A stretch of DNA of 19,021 nucleotides from a bacterium (GTDB lineage: Bacteria > SZUA-79 > Acidulodesulfobacterales > Acidulodesulfobacteraceae). The DNA is taken from NCBI GenBank assembly GCA_021789455.1, contig JAJYJN010000020.1, positions 1 through 19,021 on the forward strand, given 5' to 3'. The notes below the pieces were generated by a model that did no database searches, had not been told where the DNA came from, and saw nothing but the letters and a program-made list of their open reading frames with translations. This document shows positions 15,417 through 19,021 of this stretch, in pieces. How positions within the stretch are numbered: position 1 is the first letter of the stretch; each line of letters opens with the position of its first letter. Position numbers and translations under genes: made by a program.

Positions 15417-16469
15417 TTATTTAAGATTAAATTTTTCTAAAATTTTAGAATGTATTTCGTCTCGCAGGGCGGGGTTGTTTTTGAGCGTTTCTTTTGCGGC
15501 TTCCCTTCCCTGTCCAAGCCTTTCTTTGCCGTAGCTGAACCATGTTCCCGATTTTTCTATTATGCCGCTTTCCGAACCTATGTCGACTATGTCCCCTTCT
15601 AAAGATATTCCGCTGTCGTAGACTATGTCGAACTCCGCCTCTTTAAACGGAGGAGCTACTTTATTTTTTACTATCCTGGCTTTAGTTCTTGAGCCCACTA
15701 CTTCGTCGCCTTTTTTTATAGAGCCGGTTCTTCTTATATCTATACGGACGGATGCATAAAACTTAAGAGCGTTGCCGCCGGTAGTGGTTTCGGGAGAACC
15801 GAACATAACGCCTATCTTCATCCTTATCTGGTTAATAAATATAACCGACGTATTTGACCTTGCTATAGCGGACGTAAGTTTTCTCAAGGCCTGCGACATA
15901 AGCCTTGCCTGCAGTCCCATATGGGAGTCCCCCATTTCGCCTTCTATTTCGGCTTTAGGTACCAATGCGGCGACGGAGTCTATTACCAAAACGTCGATAG
16001 AACCTGACCTTACCAAAGAATCCGCTATTTCCAACGCCTCTTCGCCGGTTCCGGGCTGAGAAACGACGAGTTCGTCCACGTTGACGCCTATTTTCTTTGC
16101 GTACTGCAAGTCTAAGGCGTGCTCCGCATCGATAAAAGCGGCTATGCCTCCCCGTTTTTGAGCCTGCGCGACTATTTGCAGCGTAAGCGTCGTTTTTCCC
16201 GACGATTCCGGTCCGAATATTTCTATTACCCTTCCTTTAGGGATGCCGCCTATGCCGAGCGCAATATCCAACGACAGAGAGCCGGTGGGAATAGACTGTA
16301 TATTTTCTGCCGGCGGCTTTCCGCCGAGAACCATGACGGCTCCCGCGCCGAACTGCTTTTCTATCTGAGCCATAGCAAGGTCGAGCGCTTTCATTTTTTG
16401 CTCATGGATAGCGGCGTCTTTTGCGCTTTCTTTAACGTTTTCTTTAGTTTCGACTGATTTTACTGCCAT
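15417..16469 (-). CDS. recA: Recombinase RecA
   Basis: RecA forms filaments on single-stranded DNA, drives strand exchange and triggers the SOS response. The 350 residues include Walker A GPESSGKT (86-93), [18 protein letters not shown] (Walker B), loop L1 [22 protein letters not shown] and loop L2 region [29 protein letters not shown]. The N-terminus is about 20 residues longer than in E. coli and charged; the usual acidic C-terminal tail is short. AGGTG lies 5 nt before the ATG. Its promoter sits at the very end of cinA and its leader starts with a palindromic hairpin. Confidence 0.98.
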   Translation of the reverse strand: MAVKSVETKENVKESAKDAAIHEQKMKALDLAMAQIEKQFGAGAVMVLGGKPPAENIQSIPTGSLSLDIALGIGGIPKGRVIEIFGPESSGKTTLTLQIVAQAQKRGGIAAFIDAEHALDLQYAKKIGVNVDELVVSQPGTGEEALEIADSLVRSGSIDVLVIDSVAALVPKAEIEGEMGDSHMGLQARLMSQALRKLTSAIARSNTSVIFINQIRMKIGVMFGSPETTTGGNALKFYASVRIDIRRTGSIKKGDEVVGSRTKARIVKNKVAPPFKEAEFDIVYDSGISLEGDIVDIGSESGIIEKSGTWFSYGKERLGQGREAAKETLKNNPALRDEIHSKILEKFNLK

Positions 16470-16487
16470 AATTTCACCTGTAGATTA

Positions 16488-16526
16488 TTTGTTGCGGGGA
16501 CGGAATTGAATTCCGGCACCACTGTT
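16488..16526. repeat. GAATTGAATTC-core palindrome in the recA leader
   Basis: A single unit has CGGAATT (16501-16507) pairing with AATTCCG (16509-16515) around one G, plus flanking GGGG/CACC pairs with mismatch. It lies between the recA promoter and the recA start. Confidence 0.85.
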
Positions 16527-16532
16527 CAATAT

Positions 16533-16561
16533 AATATATTAAAAAAAAGAAAGATTATCAA
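16533..16561 (-). promoter_or_regulatory. Probable recA promoter
   Basis: Minus-strand TTGATA (16561-16556) and TATATT (16538-16533) are 17 bases apart, 10 of 12 consensus positions. The start would fall near 16526, where the hairpin begins. I see no full LexA box of a known type. Confidence 0.5.
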
Positions 16562-16562
16562 G

Positions 16563-17822
16563 TTAAATTTTTGTCATATTTTTGCCGCTTATTTCGTTTA
16601 AAAGCCTGTAAATCCAGAACAGCGCCATTTTCGTCGTATAAGATTTTATATCGGCACGCGAACCGGAAAAAACATATTTTCTGGACTCTTTTATTTTATC
16701 GCTCGATAATGCTATAAAAACCGTTCCTACCGGATAATTGCCGCCGTCGGTACCGGGTCCCGCTAAACCTGTAACGGCGATGCCTATATCCGATTTTGTT
16801 TTTTCCCTTACTTTTTCTGCCATTTCCTCTGCGCATGCTTCGGAAACGGCGCCTTCTTTTTCTATAATAGACGGATCTACTCCTAAAATATCGGTTTTTG
16901 CAAAATTTGAATATACTACGCCGCCGTAAAGAAAATAAGAAGATGCGCCCGGCAGGTCGGTAAGTTTGTCGGAAATATGCCCTCCGGTAAGGGATTCCGC
17001 CACGGATATTTTAATTTCGTTTTCCTTCAACAGATAAGAGCATACTACTTCAAGTTCGTCTTCGTCATAACCGTAAAGATAATTTTTAAAAATTCCGCCG
17101 GTTTTTGAATCTATTAACTTTATGTTTTCATTGAGTTTTTGGGTTGAAACGCCGTTTACCGCCGCGGATATAATAAATTCCCCGTATGAATATTCATACG
17201 TTAAATTAACGTCCGAAACCTGTTTTAATTTTGCAAAAAGAGCTTCAAACTCTTTTTCTTTTAAACCGAACAGCTTGTATTTTCTAAATTTGACGAAATA
17301 ATTTATACCTAATTTTCCGAGCATTTTACCGAGAACGTGATTTTTGAACATATAAACCGCATTATGAGGCTCTAAAGGAAACGCGGCTATAAATACGGGT
17401 TCGGTAAGATAAAAACCGGATATGCCGGAATTTTGATTCGGCACGATAAAGGAATGGTCGGGAAAATAACATGCTTTTTCTGCGGAATGATCGAAAGATT
17501 TTTTGTTCGATTCGTAAACTAAAGCCATCAAGTCTGCGGCATCTTTGCTTCTCGTCCGTTCTTTCTTCAAAACGGAGCATATTATTTCGGAAGTCAAGGA
17601 ACTTCCTTCCTTTATGCCTCCGCATATTATTACGAAAGAATCTTCGGACGTCATATAAGATACGACTTTAGATATGCTTACCGACTGGTTTTCCGGCATA
17701 ATTACGGCTTCTTTGAAACCGAGTCCGTAAACCGAAAGCACGTCGGAGAGCTCTTTTATTATTTCGCCTGCCGCGGCAAAATTTCCGTCGTCCGATATAA
17801 CTAATATTTTTATGTCTTTCAT
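16563..17822 (-). CDS. cinA: CinA-family protein with degenerate N-terminal domain
   Basis: The 419 residues align with CinA over the full length. The C-terminal domain (about 265-415) is intact: SVAESLTGGHISDKLTDLPG with the catalytic serine S277, then YSNFAKTDILGV and VTGLAGPGTDGGNYPVGTVFIA. This is the NMN deamidase (PncC) domain that recycles pyridine nucleotides. The N-terminal MoCF/COG1058 domain has lost its motifs: GGLGPTxDD is GGIKEGSSLTS (68-78), and the PGVPxEM loop is FPLEPHNAVYM. A VPNQNSGISGF segment still marks the homology. Neighbours pgpA upstream and recA downstream are a known arrangement. It starts a few bases after a palindromic repeat. Confidence 0.88.
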   Translation of the reverse strand: MKDIKILVISDDGNFAAAGEIIKELSDVLSVYGLGFKEAVIMPENQSVSISKVVSYMTSEDSFVIICGGIKEGSSLTSEIICSVLKKERTRSKDAADLMALVYESNKKSFDHSAEKACYFPDHSFIVPNQNSGISGFYLTEPVFIAAFPLEPHNAVYMFKNHVLGKMLGKLGINYFVKFRKYKLFGLKEKEFEALFAKLKQVSDVNLTYEYSYGEFIISAAVNGVSTQKLNENIKLIDSKTGGIFKNYLYGYDEDELEVVCSYLLKENEIKISVAESLTGGHISDKLTDLPGASSYFLYGGVVYSNFAKTDILGVDPSIIEKEGAVSEACAEEMAEKVREKTKSDIGIAVTGLAGPGTDGGNYPVGTVFIALSSDKIKESRKYVFSGSRADIKSYTTKMALFWIYRLLNEISGKNMTKI

Positions 17823-17828
17823 ATTTCG

Positions 17829-17907
17829 TTTTGAGATGTGGCGGAATTGAATTCCGTACCCCTTTACATTTTGTGGCAGTGCTCTAATTGAATTCCGGCA
17901 CTACTTC
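17829..17907. repeat. GAATTGAATTC-core palindrome, tandem pair (cinA/pgpA)
   Basis: Two units of about 40 bp begin TTTTG at 17829 and 17869. The first has stem CGGAATT/AATTCCG (17842-17848 with 17850-17856). The second has a decayed left core (TCTAATTGAATTCCG) but keeps AGTGC/GCACT (17879-17883 with 17898-17902). They fill almost the whole 91-base gap. Confidence 0.85.
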
Positions 17908-17913
17908 AGATAA

Positions 17914-18420
17914 TTAGATACCTGCTATTATTACGATAGCTATTCTTAAAATTATTACGGAAAAAAGGGCGGCGGCGACGTCGTCCAGCATAATGCCTAA
18001 TCCGCCTTTAATTTTTTTGTCTATAGTTCCTATAAACAGCGGCTTCGATATGTCGAAAATACGAAAAAGAAGAAGCCCAAGTAAAGAGTATATCAAAATA
18101 TGAAAAAAATCGAAATGCATCCATAATAAACCGGACATAACTGCAAGGTAGCCGAGAACTTCGTCTATTACTACGAAAGGCGGGTCCTCTAATCCGGATA
18201 TTTTAGAAGCCTTGGAAGAAAAGTAAACCCCGGTAATAAATATTATAATACATACTGCGATATAATAAAAAGGGTTTAAAAATCTAAGCAAAAATATATA
18301 CAGCAAAAAAGCGGCTACGGAACCGGCGGTACCGGGACCGTAAGGAAAAAATCCTGCGTAAAAAAAGGATGCCGCAAAAATAAACGGGTTATTTTTTTTA
18401 AATTCGTTCATTTTATTCAT
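17914..18420 (-). CDS. pgpA: Phosphatidylglycerophosphatase A
   Basis: PgpA removes phosphate from phosphatidylglycerol phosphate in phospholipid synthesis at the inner membrane. The 168 residues hold GPGTAGSVAA near the N-terminus, DPPFVVIDEVLGYLAVM in the middle, FRIFDISKP, and IDKKIKGGLGIMLDDVAAALFS near the C-terminus, all diagnostic and rich in acidic catalytic residues. Four hydrophobic helices are evident. It follows the rodA stop after 9 bases, so the two are co-transcribed, and precedes cinA as in many proteobacteria. Confidence 0.95.
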   Translation of the reverse strand: MNKMNEFKKNNPFIFAASFFYAGFFPYGPGTAGSVAAFLLYIFLLRFLNPFYYIAVCIIIFITGVYFSSKASKISGLEDPPFVVIDEVLGYLAVMSGLLWMHFDFFHILIYSLLGLLLFRIFDISKPLFIGTIDKKIKGGLGIMLDDVAAALFSVIILRIAIVIIAGI

Positions 18421-18429
18421 TCCATATAT

Positions 18430-19021
18430 TTACGACTGGAATTTATACCTCCTCATAGAAATATTCAGGAGTATGGCTACAGCGGACATATCTACGACGA
18501 GCGACGTGCCGCCGTAGCTGAAAAACGGAAGCGGGACGCCTACTACGGGCAGAAGGCCGACGGTCATAAACATATTTATTATAGCATGAAAAGTTATAAT
18601 GGCAAGCGCTCCGCCGCCGAGTAAAAAACCCTGAAGCTTTTTGGCTCTGTAAACTATCTTAAATCCTCTTATTATGACTATAAAATAAAGAACTATAAGA
18701 ACTAATCCCCCTATAAAACCAAACTGCTGCATATAAGTCGAAAAAATAAAATCGGTATGCTTTGCCGGCAAAAAATCCAAAGTACTCTGGGAGCCGTTGC
18801 CGAAACCGTCGCCGAAAAGTCTTCCCGCGCCTACGGCTATTTCCGACTGTATGATATTATATCCTGCTCCGAGATAATCTTTTGCGGGATGCAGAAATAT
18901 CAATATTCTGCTTTTCTGGTAAGATTTAAGCCTGAACCATAAAACCGGACCTGTTACCAGAATAATTCCGGCGAGTATAAGCATGGAATTTCTTTTAATT
19001 CCCGCCAAAAAAATAATAATC
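18430..19021 (-). CDS. rodA: Rod shape-determining peptidoglycan polymerase RodA (5' end cut by window)
   Basis: About 197 C-terminal residues are visible; the frame runs open to the right edge, so the N-terminal half is missing. It is a SEDS-family glycan polymerase of the elongasome. LKSYQKSRILIFLHPAKDYLGAGYNIIQSEIAVGAG and FLPAKHTDFIFSTYMQQFGFIGG are the RodA/FtsW core; VVGVPLPFFSYGGTSLVVDM near the end is the family signature. The PxxDxxGxGYN and FLP-KHTDFIF wording fits RodA better than FtsW. TTG at 19008 is internal leucine, not a start. Confidence 0.93.
   Translation of the reverse strand, partial: IIIFLAGIKRNSMLILAGIILVTGPVLWFRLKSYQKSRILIFLHPAKDYLGAGYNIIQSEIAVGAGRLFGDGFGNGSQSTLDFLPAKHTDFIFSTYMQQFGFIGGLVLIVLYFIVIIRGFKIVYRAKKLQGFLLGGGALAIITFHAIINMFMTVGLLPVVGVPLPFFSYGGTSLVVDMSAVAILLNISMRRYKFQS

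Noticed and set aside
16526..16562. LexA/SOS box upstream of recA
   Set aside because: A GAACAG-like fragment occurs, but no complete LexA operator of a type I know could be recognised.
18430..19008. Complete RodA starting with TTG at 19008
   Set aside because: The frame continues upstream to the window edge and the visible part covers only the C-terminal half of the family.

Overview
The window looks like a piece of an AT-rich Gram-negative chromosome. Every gene I can support lies on the minus strand, so genomic order here runs opposite to transcription. BamD, RpoS, IHF-alpha, SurE/Pcm and PgpA point to a proteobacterium in the broad sense, most likely of the former Deltaproteobacteria. 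The Cyc2-like cytochrome and the AT-richness make me think of acid-mine lineages such as Acidulodesulfobacterales, but that assignment is a guess. I see no tRNA, rRNA, CRISPR array, insertion sequence or prophage.

Layout, left to right. (1) 1-2014: electron-transfer module. It holds a secreted mono-haem c-type cytochrome fused to a porin-like barrel (Cyc2-like, cut by the left edge) and, just upstream of it in transcription, a small membrane-anchored mono-haem cytochrome c. The first gene has a 300-base leader region with two near-perfect sigma-70 promoters and an orphan, perfect Shine-Dalgarno sequence. (2) 2156-2674: apt, with its own consensus promoter. (3) 2800-7820: a tightly overlapping run ihfA - merR-like - surE - pcm - rpoS - ArnT-like glycosyltransferase. 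(4) 7855-9104: infC-rpmI-rplT, with infC starting at a non-canonical AUA (or AUU) codon; pheST is missing between rplT and ihfA. (5) 9188-14066: recX, alaS, a LolB-like lipoprotein and bamD. (6) 14135-19021: rodA (cut by the right edge), pgpA, cinA, recA and pilT.

The most unusual content is the repeat landscape. The glycosyltransferase gene carries palindromic elements inserted in frame at two sites, so that they are translated as extra peptide in loops between membrane helices, much as Rickettsia palindromic elements are. A second family of short palindromes with the core GAATTGAATTC, usually in tandem pairs and always in the same orientation, fills four intergenic gaps (bamD/lipoprotein, alaS/recX, recA/cinA, cinA/pgpA). 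It supplies the recX stop codon and forms a hairpin at the very 5' end of the predicted recA mRNA. The two families share end sequences and tandem architecture and may be one superfamily. A third, classical REP pair lies between apt and the small cytochrome.
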